This document shows positions 1-7,273 of a stretch of 35,530 bases of DNA, in pieces (within the stretch, counting starts at the first letter, position 1; each line of letters starts with the position of its first letter). The DNA comes from JAAZBW01 sp035647855 (lineage in GTDB: Bacteria > Actinomycetota > Actinomycetes > Actinomycetales > Actinomycetaceae), in NCBI GenBank assembly GCA_035647855.1, contig DASRMP010000081.1, positions 1 to 35,530 on the forward strand, read 5' to 3'. A program made the position numbers and the translations under genes. The notes under the pieces are model-generated. The model had not been told where the DNA came from. It saw only the letters and a list, made by a program, of their open reading frames with translations, and did no database searches.

Positions 1-751
1 ACCGAACGGGCAGTGAGTCTCCGGCGTCGCGGCCCCACACGAGCGTAACGGCGCCGTCCTCGACCGGCTGAGCGGTGAGTGGATCGATCGGGAACCAGCT
101 GTACCCGGGGATGTAGACGTTTGCCCAGGAATGGATGCCCCGTTCGGGACTTGCGCCCATCACATAGGCGGCGGCCAGCCCTACCGCACGCATCGCGGCG
201 AGCATCTTGTGAGTGGCAGCGACCGAGTCCAGGTTCCGATCGGCGATCCGGCGGGCCACCTCCGCGACACCGAGGATGAGCGGCTGCCCCGGACTGAGGG
301 TCGAGAATGCCAGGTCTCGGGCGTCGTCGTCGATGGGGGCGCCCGGGGAGGGCATGGCGGCGGATGCGATGAACAGGGCTTGGGGCACGGAGACAGTGGT
401 CGCGTCCCCGGTGCGGCCGTTGGAGCGCACCGCGCGGACCATGGCGGCACACTGTTCCCAACCGATTGCCGGGATTCGGCGGCTCGTGTGGATCGGCTTG
501 CGATGCCGCACTTTGGCGGACCCCTCGATGCGGGCGGGTCCGGGTGGCAGTTCGAGGTAGACAGTGCGGACGCCGTCGTCGGAGCGGAGGCTCATGCCAG
601 GACCGATGGCCGACGGCGCAATCGTCTCGGCGGACTTCACCCGCTGCGTCTCGGTATCGCACGATTCGAGGCGGGTCCGGACGATGGTGGTCTCGGGCCC
701 GCTGCCCGGGACCGTGAACTCTGCGACCACGGACACTCGGAGGATGCTCAT
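1..751 (-). CDS. Transglutaminase-like protein, cut by the left window edge
   Basis: About 250 residues are visible from the ATG at 751, so the gene is nearly complete. An N-terminal beta-rich part (residues 1-90) is followed by a transglutaminase-like core. The core keeps the His and Asp regions (H207 in GIHSWANVYIPGY, D223 in PIDPLT) and the helix normally led by the catalytic Cys, but the Cys position appears to be Ser (S176 in LDSVAATHKML). In the family this Cys-His-Asp triad carries out acyl transfer or cysteine proteolysis, so the protein may be inactive or altered. The start overlaps the stop of the upstream ATP-grasp gene (ATGA, 748-751), so the two are translationally coupled. The pair is a common actinobacterial arrangement, usually with an alpha-E domain gene, which may lie beyond the left edge. 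The role of such operons is poorly known. Confidence 0.8.
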   Translation of the reverse strand, partial: MSILRVSVVAEFTVPGSGPETTIVRTRLESCDTETQRVKSAETIAPSAIGPGMSLRSDDGVRTVYLELPPGPARIEGSAKVRHRKPIHTSRRIPAIGWEQCAAMVRAVRSNGRTGDATTVSVPQALFIASAAMPSPGAPIDDDARDLAFSTLSPGQPLILGVAEVARRIADRNLDSVAATHKMLAAMRAVGLAAAYVMGASPERGIHSWANVYIPGYSWFPIDPLTAQPVEDGAVTLVWGRDAGDSLPVR

Positions 752-1941
752 GCGACGGTCCCATCGAAGATGACCTGCGCGACCGGCCGTTTCCGGTCGT
801 CCAGTTCGCCGACGAAGGCGAGTCCGCCCTCGAGCGCCGTCCACGCGGATCCGTTTCCGACGGCGAAGCCCCTCACCAGCACCGGAACGATCGATCCGTC
901 CGGAAGTTGCACCGCGTCCGGTTCGACCGGTTCCTGGCCGACCCAGTCCCACGGTTCGTCGGAGATCCGTGCACACAACTCGGCACACTGGTGCAGCGTC
1001 ATCTGGCGGCCGTCGAGGATCTCACGCCCGGAGATCGACCGGAGCACGAGGCGCGAGATTCCCGAGATCACGTGCGAGCACATGGCCCTGTCTCCGCACC
1101 AGTACGTCGTCACCGGAGGCAGCAGAAGGTCCTCCCCGAGGAAGTGGCGTGCGAGCTGCGGCAGGAACTTCGCGAGGGCGGGGTTGTTGTGCACCACGGC
1201 GGCACCGGGGTTGAGGACTCGCACTTCGCCCGAACGGATCAGTCCGGCGATACCGGGAACGCCGCTGGTGCCGACGGACCGCGGCTCTAGCGGGTCGAGA
1301 GCCCTGAGCGGGACGTAACGCAGGATCGTGCGGATGGGGCGTTCGCCGTCGTCGATTCCAATGAGCTTGCCCCGGTGCATGCGCAACCCTCGCGCCGTGA
1401 GCGTCCGGAGCCCGAAAGCGCTGGTCAGTTCGGCAGCGTCCAGCTTGCGTAGGCTGTCGGCGACGTTCTCGTCAGGGTTGAACGTCCCAGGGTCGAACAG
1501 CAGCACGGGATCCTCGATGCGGCGGCGGTCCAGTTCGGCGAGCACGGCGGAACGGAAGAGACCGAACGGTGAGGCATCGGTCCATCCGAACCTCCCGAGG
1601 AGGCCCAGACCGTAGGGGATCGACGTGCGGTCCGAGAGCACGGTCCAGCTGCCGTCGGCATTCCTCACCATGTCGACGCTCGTGAGGAGCAGGCCATCGT
1701 CGTCGCCAAGCGTGCTGGTGATGATCGGAATGTGCCAGCCGAGCGTGCCGGCCAGGACATCCGGCGGGAGCAGGCCGCTCGCGACGACGGTCGCACGATC
1801 CGCAAGGTCCCTCACCAGCAGGTCCGAGAGAACGGACCGTTGCACGATGCCCGCGGTGAGCCCCTGAGCCTGGGAGCCGCCCACGTGGACGGCGGCCGGC
1901 CCGCCGGACGGGCTTGCGGAATCCGCTGGGAGATGTGGCAT
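748..1941 (-). CDS. Circularly permuted ATP-grasp type 2 family protein
   Basis: 397 residues. Characteristic family blocks are visible: QRSVLSDLLV near residue 34, a VLSDRTSIPYGLG loop near 100, LRYVPLRALDPLEPRS near 207, GVPGIAGLIRSGEVRVLNP near 230, then NNPALAKFLPQLARHFLGE and LLPPVTTYWCGD around 255-285. These match the permuted ATP-grasp proteins found beside alpha-E and transglutaminase genes; they are thought to form peptide-like bonds using ATP, but the substrate is unknown. It is shorter than the roughly 480 residues I expect for the family, mainly at the N terminus. The ATG at 1941 follows an AGGAG about 12 bases upstream, a slightly long spacing. It is coupled to the transglutaminase-like gene by an ATGA overlap. 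Confidence 0.8.
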   Translation of the reverse strand: MPHLPADSASPSGGPAAVHVGGSQAQGLTAGIVQRSVLSDLLVRDLADRATVVASGLLPPDVLAGTLGWHIPIITSTLGDDDGLLLTSVDMVRNADGSWTVLSDRTSIPYGLGLLGRFGWTDASPFGLFRSAVLAELDRRRIEDPVLLFDPGTFNPDENVADSLRKLDAAELTSAFGLRTLTARGLRMHRGKLIGIDDGERPIRTILRYVPLRALDPLEPRSVGTSGVPGIAGLIRSGEVRVLNPGAAVVHNNPALAKFLPQLARHFLGEDLLLPPVTTYWCGDRAMCSHVISGISRLVLRSISGREILDGRQMTLHQCAELCARISDEPWDWVGQEPVEPDAVQLPDGSIVPVLVRGFAVGNGSAWTALEGGLAFVGELDDRKRPVAQVIFDGTVA

Positions 1942-2012
1942 GCGGCGTTTGAGCTCCTGTGATCGAGGCCGGTTCGAGTTCAGTCAATCACACTGCACGA
2001 TCACGGGCGGCC

Positions 2013-2675
2013 TCAGACCCATCCGAACCGGGTCGCCTTCACCCCGAGCTCGAAACGCGTCTCGGAGCCGGTGTGATCGTAGAGCTGAGTGATGATGCGG
2101 GCCACGGTGCGGACCGACATGTCCAGCCGCTCGGCGATCGCCTCGTCCTTGTAACCCTGTGATAGCAGGGTCAGCACCAGTTGTTCCTGCCGCGAGATCG
2201 GAGCCGCAGCACTCGTCAGAATCGTCTGGGTATCGAGGGGCGCGGACGCGGCGATGCTGTTCGACTTCTCCCAGTAACACTCGAAGAGCGCGGTCAGTGC
2301 CGTGACGAGGAGAGGCGTGGTGGTGACGATTCCGCCGTTGTCGGGCCCGGGTGAGAAGGCCGAGATGTTCGCGCGGGACTCGTCCACCACGGCGAGCCGG
2401 ATGGGGAGGCGCGGCAACGAGCGGACCAGGGCACCCTGTTCAGTCATCCACTCGACGTACTCACGAACCGCTCGGCTCACCACGCTGGTCTCGTGGTACA
2501 GAATCCGCAGCAGAACGCCGCGCTCGAGAAGTTCGCGCGTGACCGCGCGGGACTGCTCGAAGCCGTTGGGACCGAAGTTGCCCACCAGGAAGGCGAGCAC
2601 CTCTTCTTCGGCCGTGCAGACGAAGTCGGCGATACGAGACGTTCCGGCCTTCCGGTCCGGGGCTTCATTGGGCAT
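2013..2675 (-). CDS. LuxR-type HTH transcriptional regulator
   Basis: 220 residues. The C terminus (about 155-215) is a LuxR-type helix-turn-helix: LVLTLLSQGYKDEAIAERLD then MSVRTVARIITQLYDHTG. The N-terminal part (SRAVTRELLERGVLLRILYHETSV, then LPIRLAVVDESRANI) resembles the PLD-like or TrmB-like effector domain of actinobacterial regulators of this build; there is no receiver domain and no phosphoacceptor Asp signature. The ATG at 2675 is set by a strong AGGAGG nine bases upstream. It lies 71 bp upstream of the ATP-grasp/transglutaminase pair on the same strand, so it may control or be co-transcribed with it (inference). The ligand is unknown. Confidence 0.8.
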   Translation of the reverse strand: MPNEAPDRKAGTSRIADFVCTAEEEVLAFLVGNFGPNGFEQSRAVTRELLERGVLLRILYHETSVVSRAVREYVEWMTEQGALVRSLPRLPIRLAVVDESRANISAFSPGPDNGGIVTTTPLLVTALTALFECYWEKSNSIAASAPLDTQTILTSAAAPISRQEQLVLTLLSQGYKDEAIAERLDMSVRTVARIITQLYDHTGSETRFELGVKATRFGWV

Positions 2676-2748
2676 GTGTGTCCACCTCCTGAAAGTGGCA
2701 CCGATAACGACGACGCCCGCACCGGAAGCGCAGTGCGGGCTATTCGAA

Positions 2749-2822
2749 TGGAGCGGATGACGGGAATCGAACCCGCGCTATCAGCTTGGGAAGCTGAAGT
2801 TCTACCATTGAACTACATCCGC
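2749..2822 (-). tRNA. tRNA-Gly (anticodon CCC), CCA encoded
   Basis: On the minus strand a cloverleaf can be drawn. The acceptor GCGGATG (2822-2816) pairs with CATCCGC (2759-2753). The anticodon stem TCAGC/GCTGA encloses loop TTCCCAA (anticodon CCC), and the T-arm contains GGTTCGATTCC. The discriminator is T (2752) and the CCA end is encoded at 2751-2749, unlike the other three tRNAs in this window. Confidence 0.93.
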
Positions 2823-2844
2823 GTTGCCCTGGATCGGCTCACCT

Positions 2845-2850
2845 ACTATA
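2845..2850 (-). promoter_or_regulatory. -10 element for tRNA-Gly
   Basis: TATAGT on the minus strand ends 22 bases before the mature 5' end of tRNA-Gly at 2822. No good -35 box is visible. Confidence 0.55.
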
Positions 2851-2893
2851 CCCGTGTTCGGGGACTCCGTGCACCCGGCTCCACCGCTCCGCC

Positions 2894-2899
2894 TACAAT
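2894..2899 (+). promoter_or_regulatory. -10 element of a probable leaderless transcript
   Basis: TACAAT is followed by six bases and then the GTG at 2906. There is no Shine-Dalgarno sequence, so transcription probably starts at the start codon. Confidence 0.55.
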
Positions 2900-2905
2900 G
2901 ACGAG

Positions 2906-3739
2906 GTGCTCGCCACCCTCGATGCCCACATCGCCGGACTGCATCACCTGCTGGTCCTGGACCCCGTCTGCGCGCCTGAGGATGTCGCCGCGCTCGCCCG
3001 CTCACGCTACCCCGAGGCGGCATGGGCCTCCCAGGACGAGCTGATCCTGGAGGAGCACGTCGCGCTCACCGGTCCGTGGTCCCTCGACGACGGCGTCCGC
3101 CGCGATTTCGACCTGCCCGCATGGGCGGCCCAGGCCTGGGTGTGCCTCGTCCCGCAGGTGAGGTCCGGCGAGCTCCCGCTCGGGCTCATCGGCACCGATC
3201 CCCTCCTCGACGCCTATCCCCAGGCCGTGCCGCACGGCGTCGAGATGGACACGTTGCGATTCCTCCAAGCGGCCGCTCGGCGACTCGGAGGTGCCGTCCA
3301 CCTCGCGGGCACGAACGTAGTGTTCCTCCCGGACCCGCAGTCCGCCGTCGACCTCACCGTCTACTCGCCGGACTACCTCTCGCCCGAGGCGATGATGGCC
3401 ACGATCGAGCGGGAGGACGCCCAGATCGACGGCCGGATGCGCCGCTCCTGGTCGATCTCGATGCCCGCCCGCCCGGGCGATCCGGACTCCGGCCTCATCC
3501 AGATAATCCATGAGCGGCAAGATGCACCCTTCGCCATCTCGGGGCTGGACTGGGCCGGCCACTCGCGCGGCACCGAGATCCGCTGGCATCCGCCGGAGGA
3601 CATGCGGGGCCGACTTCGCCGTGCTCAGCGGTACCTGCGCCGCGACGTCATCCACCAGGTCGAGGCGCTCGCCCGCGCCGCCGTGGATCGGACCGGTGGC
3701 GTCCCCCTCGACGACGACGGATTCATCGTCGCCCTCTGA
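2906..3739 (+). CDS. Conserved-looking protein of unknown function
   Basis: 277 residues, not assigned to a family. It is a soluble, acidic protein without signal peptide or membrane segments. Visible blocks are an N-terminal helical part (MLATLDAHIAGLHHLLVLDP), a central part with TNVVFLPDPQSAVDLTVYSP (about 145-165), and a C-terminal half containing SWSISMPARPGDPDSGLIQI and a basic stretch MRGRLRRAQRYLRRDVIHQV near residues 232-252. Codon use is typical of the window. The GTG start at 2906 is chosen because TACAAT lies six bases upstream; the ATG at 2898 is out of frame. It converges with the SRPBCC gene, 29 bp apart. Confidence 0.7.
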   Translation: MLATLDAHIAGLHHLLVLDPVCAPEDVAALARSRYPEAAWASQDELILEEHVALTGPWSLDDGVRRDFDLPAWAAQAWVCLVPQVRSGELPLGLIGTDPLLDAYPQAVPHGVEMDTLRFLQAAARRLGGAVHLAGTNVVFLPDPQSAVDLTVYSPDYLSPEAMMATIEREDAQIDGRMRRSWSISMPARPGDPDSGLIQIIHERQDAPFAISGLDWAGHSRGTEIRWHPPEDMRGRLRRAQRYLRRDVIHQVEALARAAVDRTGGVPLDDDGFIVAL

Positions 3740-3768
3740 CCGCCTCCGTGCCCGGCGTCCTGGGTCCG

Positions 3769-4308
3769 TCAGCCCGCGATCTTCTCGGCGAGCCGGCCCA
3801 GCGCCGCTTTCCATTCGTCCTTGGCGGCCGCTGCGGCCTCGGAGTCGGGCAGGTTCGAGATCTGTGCCTGGACCCGCGTCTTCCCGGAAGGTGTGCCCAC
3901 GGGCGCCGGGCCGTAGAAGTTCAGGACAACGCGATGGTGCTCACCCCGCGCGAGGCGCACGGACTTCCCGGGCGTCTCACCGGTCATCACGAAGTCCGGG
4001 CCCAGCCATCCAGAACGCCGGTCCTCGTCCGTGAGGAACGGCCACAGTTCCTCGAGCGAGATCGGGAGGGTCTTGGACGCGCTGGCATCGAAGGTTCCAT
4101 CTGAGCGCTGGCCGGGGCTGCGCAATCCGCGGGCCTGCTCGTACGCGACCGTGATGCCCTGCGCCCACCACTCGTCCACGCCCTGCTCAACCAAGAACGC
4201 CGCCATCTCCTTGTGCGACCACTCCGTCGCGTTCCTGGAATCGAGCAGCCCGAACCAGTGGTCCCGGCCTTCGCCGGTTGCGGCCCTCACCTTGGAGTCG
4301 GAGACCAT
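3769..4308 (-). CDS. SRPBCC / AHSA1-like domain protein
   Basis: 179 residues from the ATG at 4308 (MVSDSK); an ATG at 4329 would add seven residues. Neither has a clear ribosome binding site. The N-terminal ~60 residues (WFGLLDSRNATEWSHKEMA, then WWAQGITVAYEQARG) resemble the DUF4287-like part seen before START/SRPBCC domains in actinobacteria. The rest (SASKTLPISLEELWPFLTD; GKSVRLARGEHHRVVLNFYG; DEWKAALGRLAEKIAG) fits an AHSA1-like fold, which binds hydrophobic ligands or partner proteins. The frame stays open far upstream of 4329, but that stretch runs antisense to the peptidase gene and is not coding-like. Specific function unknown. Confidence 0.75.
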   Translation of the reverse strand: MVSDSKVRAATGEGRDHWFGLLDSRNATEWSHKEMAAFLVEQGVDEWWAQGITVAYEQARGLRSPGQRSDGTFDASASKTLPISLEELWPFLTDEDRRSGWLGPDFVMTGETPGKSVRLARGEHHRVVLNFYGPAPVGTPSGKTRVQAQISNLPDSEAAAAAKDEWKAALGRLAEKIAG

Positions 4309-4371
4309 CTGTTCGTTGCGTCGCACCATAGGGTGGACAATACCGACCTCCGCATATGTAAGGAACCTCTC

Positions 4372-5106
4372 GTGTCCGCACCGACTCCCACGATCCTCGC
4401 CACCTCCGGCGGCTACCGGATGGGTGAGCGCCTCCGCTACTCGTTCGCGGCCCTCGTGCCTTACTCGCTCGAGCTCTCCGGCGTACACGGCCGCACGCCC
4501 AAGCTTGGTTACCTGGGCACCGCGAACGGCGATCAGCTCTCCACCATTGCCGAGCGTGTCGAAGCAGGCCGGATGGAGGGCATCGAGGTCAACCCACTGC
4601 GGCTGTTCACAATGCCCAACGTCGAGGACGTCGAAGGCTACCTGATGGAGCAGGACGCCATCTGGGTCGACGGCGGCAGCGTCGAGAACCTGCTCGCCGT
4701 GTGGCGCGTCCACGGCCTCGACAAGATCTTCCGCCGTGTCTGGGAGGCGGGCGTCGTGCTGGCCGGCGTCTCCGCCGGCTCCATCTGCTGGCACCGTGGC
4801 GGCACCACGGACTCCTTCGGGCCGGAACTCCGCGCCGTCGACGATGGTCTCGGCCTCATCCCCTACGACAACGGCGTGCACTACGACAACGAGGCCCGCC
4901 GCCGTCCCCTCGTCCACCAACTCGTGGGGGAGGGCGTCCTCGGCCGCACCTACTGCACCGACGACGGCGTGGGGCTGGTATACCACGGCACCGAACTCGC
5001 CGGGGCGGTCACCGAGATTCCTGGGAAAGGCGCCTACGTGGTCGACCTCGTCGACGGCGAGGTGGTGGAGGAGCGGATCGAGCCGCGCCGGCTCGCCGGT
5101 GGCTGA
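4372..5106 (+). CDS. Peptidase E-like serine hydrolase (family S51)
   Basis: 244 residues from the GTG at 4372, placed by AAGGAA six bases upstream; the same frame is open from 4213 but that part has no coding character. S51 hallmarks are AIWVDGGSVENLLAVWR (residues 96-112) and the nucleophile elbow GVSAGSICW with S134 as the likely catalytic Ser, followed by DDGLGLIPYDNGVHYDNE with the expected His. Family members are cytoplasmic Asp-specific dipeptidases (PepE) or cyanophycinase-like peptidases. No cyanophycin genes are seen here, so a small-peptide role is more likely. It is divergent from the SRPBCC gene with about 60 bp between them. Confidence 0.85.
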   Translation: MSAPTPTILATSGGYRMGERLRYSFAALVPYSLELSGVHGRTPKLGYLGTANGDQLSTIAERVEAGRMEGIEVNPLRLFTMPNVEDVEGYLMEQDAIWVDGGSVENLLAVWRVHGLDKIFRRVWEAGVVLAGVSAGSICWHRGGTTDSFGPELRAVDDGLGLIPYDNGVHYDNEARRRPLVHQLVGEGVLGRTYCTDDGVGLVYHGTELAGAVTEIPGKGAYVVDLVDGEVVEERIEPRRLAGG

Positions 5107-5127
5107 GCGGCGCCGCCCTGCTCCACT

Positions 5128-5160
5128 TATGCTTTTCCCAGAAGAGTTCGACCCAGGAGG
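5128..5160 (+). promoter_or_regulatory. Promoter -10 and strong ribosome binding site of the YtxH-like gene
   Basis: TATGCT at 5128-5133 is a likely -10. AGGAGG at 5155-5160 lies six bases before the ATG at 5167, so this gene has a leader, unlike many neighbours. Confidence 0.5.
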
Positions 5161-5166
5161 TCCAAG

Positions 5167-5499
5167 ATGGCCAAGCTTCAGTTCATCGTCGGAGGCGCGA
5201 TCGGCTTCGTGCTCGGTGCCCGCGCGGGGCGGCCGGCCTACGAGCGGATCAAGAGTGCCGCGCTTGGCGTAGCCGGCTCCAGGCCGGTTCAGGCCGCGGG
5301 CAAGAAGGCGGACGAGACGGTCGGGGAGTATGTCCGCAAGGAGGCCACAAAGATGACCGACTCCGTCGCGAGCGCCGTCAAGTCGAAGATTGACGAGGTG
5401 GGCCGTCCCAAGAGTCCAGGCAAGGGGCGTGCCAGGGACCCGAAGCAGCCCGAGTTCGACGATCTGCCCGATCACACGCACGGAGAATCCTCGTACTGA
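5167..5499 (+). CDS. Small YtxH-like membrane-anchored protein
   Basis: 110 residues. The N terminus (FIVGGAIGFVLGARAGRPAYE, residues 6-26) is one glycine-rich membrane segment typical of actinobacterial YtxH-like proteins. It is followed by an amphipathic, Ala/Lys-rich helix (about 30-80) and an acidic, disordered tail ending in HTHGESSY. Members are thought to be envelope-stress or envelope-structure proteins, but the function is not established. It has a strong AGGAGG and is followed by a strong hairpin, so it is probably a single-gene transcript. Confidence 0.75.
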   Translation: MAKLQFIVGGAIGFVLGARAGRPAYERIKSAALGVAGSRPVQAAGKKADETVGEYVRKEATKMTDSVASAVKSKIDEVGRPKSPGKGRARDPKQPEFDDLPDHTHGESSY

Positions 5500-5535
5500 G
5501 GTGGAATGACCGGCCGATCCGGCCGCAAGAACGAG

Positions 5536-5564
5536 GAGGGCCCCGCCGTAACGGCGGGGCCCTC
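5536..5564. terminator. Bidirectional hairpin between the YtxH-like gene and gnd
   Basis: A perfect 13-bp stem, GAGGGCCCCGCCG with CGGCGGGGCCCTC, encloses a three-base loop TAA. It lies between convergent genes. There is no long T-run, so it may be a weak or factor-assisted terminator. Confidence 0.7.
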
Positions 5565-5581
5565 GACGTGTATCAGGGACG

Positions 5582-7033
5582 TCAGTCCATCTTGGTCTCG
5601 GTGCGGTCGCCCGACCACTCCGTGTGGAAGGTGCCTTCCTTGTCGACGCGCTTGTAGGTGTGCGCACCGAAGAAGTCACGCTGGCCCTGGATCAGGGCAG
5701 CAGGCAGACGCTCGGCACGGATACCGTCGAAGTACGCGAGCGAGGAGGAGAACGCCGGCAGCGGGATGCCCGCCTCGACGCCCGTCACCACGACGCGACG
5801 CCATGACGGAACGGCAGCGTTGATCTTGTCGGCGAAGGCCTCGTTCGCCATGAGGAGCGGCAGGTTCGGGTCCTTCTTGTACGCGGCATCGATGTCGTTG
5901 AGGAAGCCTGCACGGATGATGCAGCCGCCGCGCCAGATGCGCGCGAGGTGACCGAGGTCGATGTCCCAGCCGTACTCCTCGCCCGCGGCCTCGATCTGCT
6001 GGAAGCCCTGCGAGTAGGCAACGATCTTCGAGGCATACAGTGCGTTGTGCACGTCCTGGACGAACGCGTCGCGGTCCTCGACCGCGAGGTCCTTCGCGTG
6101 ACCCTCGAGCGGGCCCGAGCCCTCACGCTGGGCAACGGACGAAGAGAGCGCGCGTGCGAACACGGCCTCCGTGATGCCGGTCAGCGGAACGCCGAGCTCC
6201 AGACCGTTCTGCGCGGTCCAGGTGCCGGTGCCCTTCTGGCCCGCACGGTCGAGGATGACGTCCACGAGGGCCTTGCCGGTCTCGGCGTCAACCTGGCGGA
6301 GCACCTCGGCGGTGATCTCGATCAGGTAGGACTCGAGCGGACCCTTGTTCCACTCGGCGAAGATCTCGGCGATCTCGGCAGGCTCGGCACCAATGCCGCG
6401 GCGCAGGATGTCATACGCCTCGCCGATGAGCTGCATGTCTGCGTACTCGATGCCGTTGTGGACCATCTTGACGTAGTGGCCTGCGCCGTCAGCGCCGACG
6501 TGCATGCAGCACGGCTCGCCATCCACCTGGGCCGAGATGGACTCGAACATGGCGCCGAGCCGATCGTAGGACTCCACGGTGCCGCCGGGCATGATCGAGG
6601 GGCCGTTGAGGGCGCCCTCTTCGCCGCCGGACACGCCGGTGCCCACGAAGTGCAGGTTGCGGGCGCGGATGTCCTTCTCACGGCGAATCGTGTCGTGGAA
6701 GTTCGCGTTGCCGCAGTCCACGATGATGTCGCCCTCTTCCATGAGGTCTGCGAGCTGGTCAATGACGGCATCCGTGCCACGGCCGGCCTGCACCATGATG
6801 ATGGCCACGCGGGGGGCCTTCAGGGAGGCGACGAAGTCCTTGATGTCCTCGGATGGCACGAAGTTGCCCTCGTCGCCGTGGTCCGCCATCATCTTCTCGG
6901 TACGGGCGTACGTACGGTTGTACAGCGCCACTGCATGCCCATGGCGGGCGAAGTTGCGGGCGAGGTTCGAACCCATCACTGCCAAGCCGACGACTCCGAT
7001 GTCGGCCGTAGCGACCGTTGAAGTTGCGGTCAT
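5582..7033 (-). CDS. gnd: 6-phosphogluconate dehydrogenase, decarboxylating
   Basis: 483 residues, close to the usual ~470-480. It converts 6-phosphogluconate to ribulose-5-phosphate with release of CO2 and reduction of NADP+, in the oxidative pentose phosphate pathway in the cytoplasm. The N-terminal Rossmann motif is GVVGLAVMGSNLARNFARHG (residues 13-32). The substrate and catalytic segment is GADGAGHYVKMVHNGIEYAD, and the C-terminal all-helical part ends with DFFGAHTYKRVDKEGTFHTE. The ATG at 7033 is preceded by AAGGAGA eight bases away. It is divergent from a LacI-type gene and sits near the glucuronate and LarA-like genes, which suggests a link between sugar-acid breakdown and this step. 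Confidence 0.97.
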   Translation of the reverse strand: MTATSTVATADIGVVGLAVMGSNLARNFARHGHAVALYNRTYARTEKMMADHGDEGNFVPSEDIKDFVASLKAPRVAIIMVQAGRGTDAVIDQLADLMEEGDIIVDCGNANFHDTIRREKDIRARNLHFVGTGVSGGEEGALNGPSIMPGGTVESYDRLGAMFESISAQVDGEPCCMHVGADGAGHYVKMVHNGIEYADMQLIGEAYDILRRGIGAEPAEIAEIFAEWNKGPLESYLIEITAEVLRQVDAETGKALVDVILDRAGQKGTGTWTAQNGLELGVPLTGITEAVFARALSSSVAQREGSGPLEGHAKDLAVEDRDAFVQDVHNALYASKIVAYSQGFQQIEAAGEEYGWDIDLGHLARIWRGGCIIRAGFLNDIDAAYKKDPNLPLLMANEAFADKINAAVPSWRRVVVTGVEAGIPLPAFSSSLAYFDGIRAERLPAALIQGQRDFFGAHTYKRVDKEGTFHTEWSGDRTETKMD

Positions 7034-7249
7034 AGTTGCGATCTCCTTGTCTGGCTTCGGGCACTTCGTGCAGCGGTCGTTGGGCCGCGGTGCCCCGACA
7101 GCCCCTATCCTCGCAAGCTCGCGCGAAACATGAGGGGCCTTTGGCGGGCACGGCCCGAAGATTGCCGCGCTTTGCCATTCTCGGCACGAAGGGGCACCGG
7201 TGAACTCCGGGAATCCGGAAGAACGTGCGGGACGACCTGCGCACGTACG
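7034..7249. other. Intergenic region between gnd and the LacI-type gene
   Basis: It holds the gnd leader with its Shine-Dalgarno sequence (AAGGAGA close to 7040-7050, minus strand). No clear gnd promoter hexamers, terminator or RNA gene could be identified in the rest. A short open frame starting at 7130 runs into the LacI gene but is not coding-like before 7274. Confidence 0.5.
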
Positions 7250-7267
7250 GCAACAGGTTGCTACGCT
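7250..7267 (+). promoter_or_regulatory. LacI-type operator-like palindrome and -10 box
   Basis: GCAACAGGTTGC (7250-7261) is a 12-bp palindrome with one off-centre base, close to the GCAACCGGTTGC type of LacI/GalR-family operator. It abuts TACGCT (7262-7267), which is six bases before the ATG at 7274. Its position between -35 and -10 fits autorepression of the LacI gene (inference). Confidence 0.5.
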
Positions 7268-7273
7268 GCACGC

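Noticed and set aside
3769..5679. A 636-codon minus-strand open frame
   Set aside because: Only the part below about 4308-4329 is coding-like (SRPBCC protein). The rest lies antisense to the peptidase E-like and YtxH-like genes and has no recognisable protein features; it is open because of high GC.
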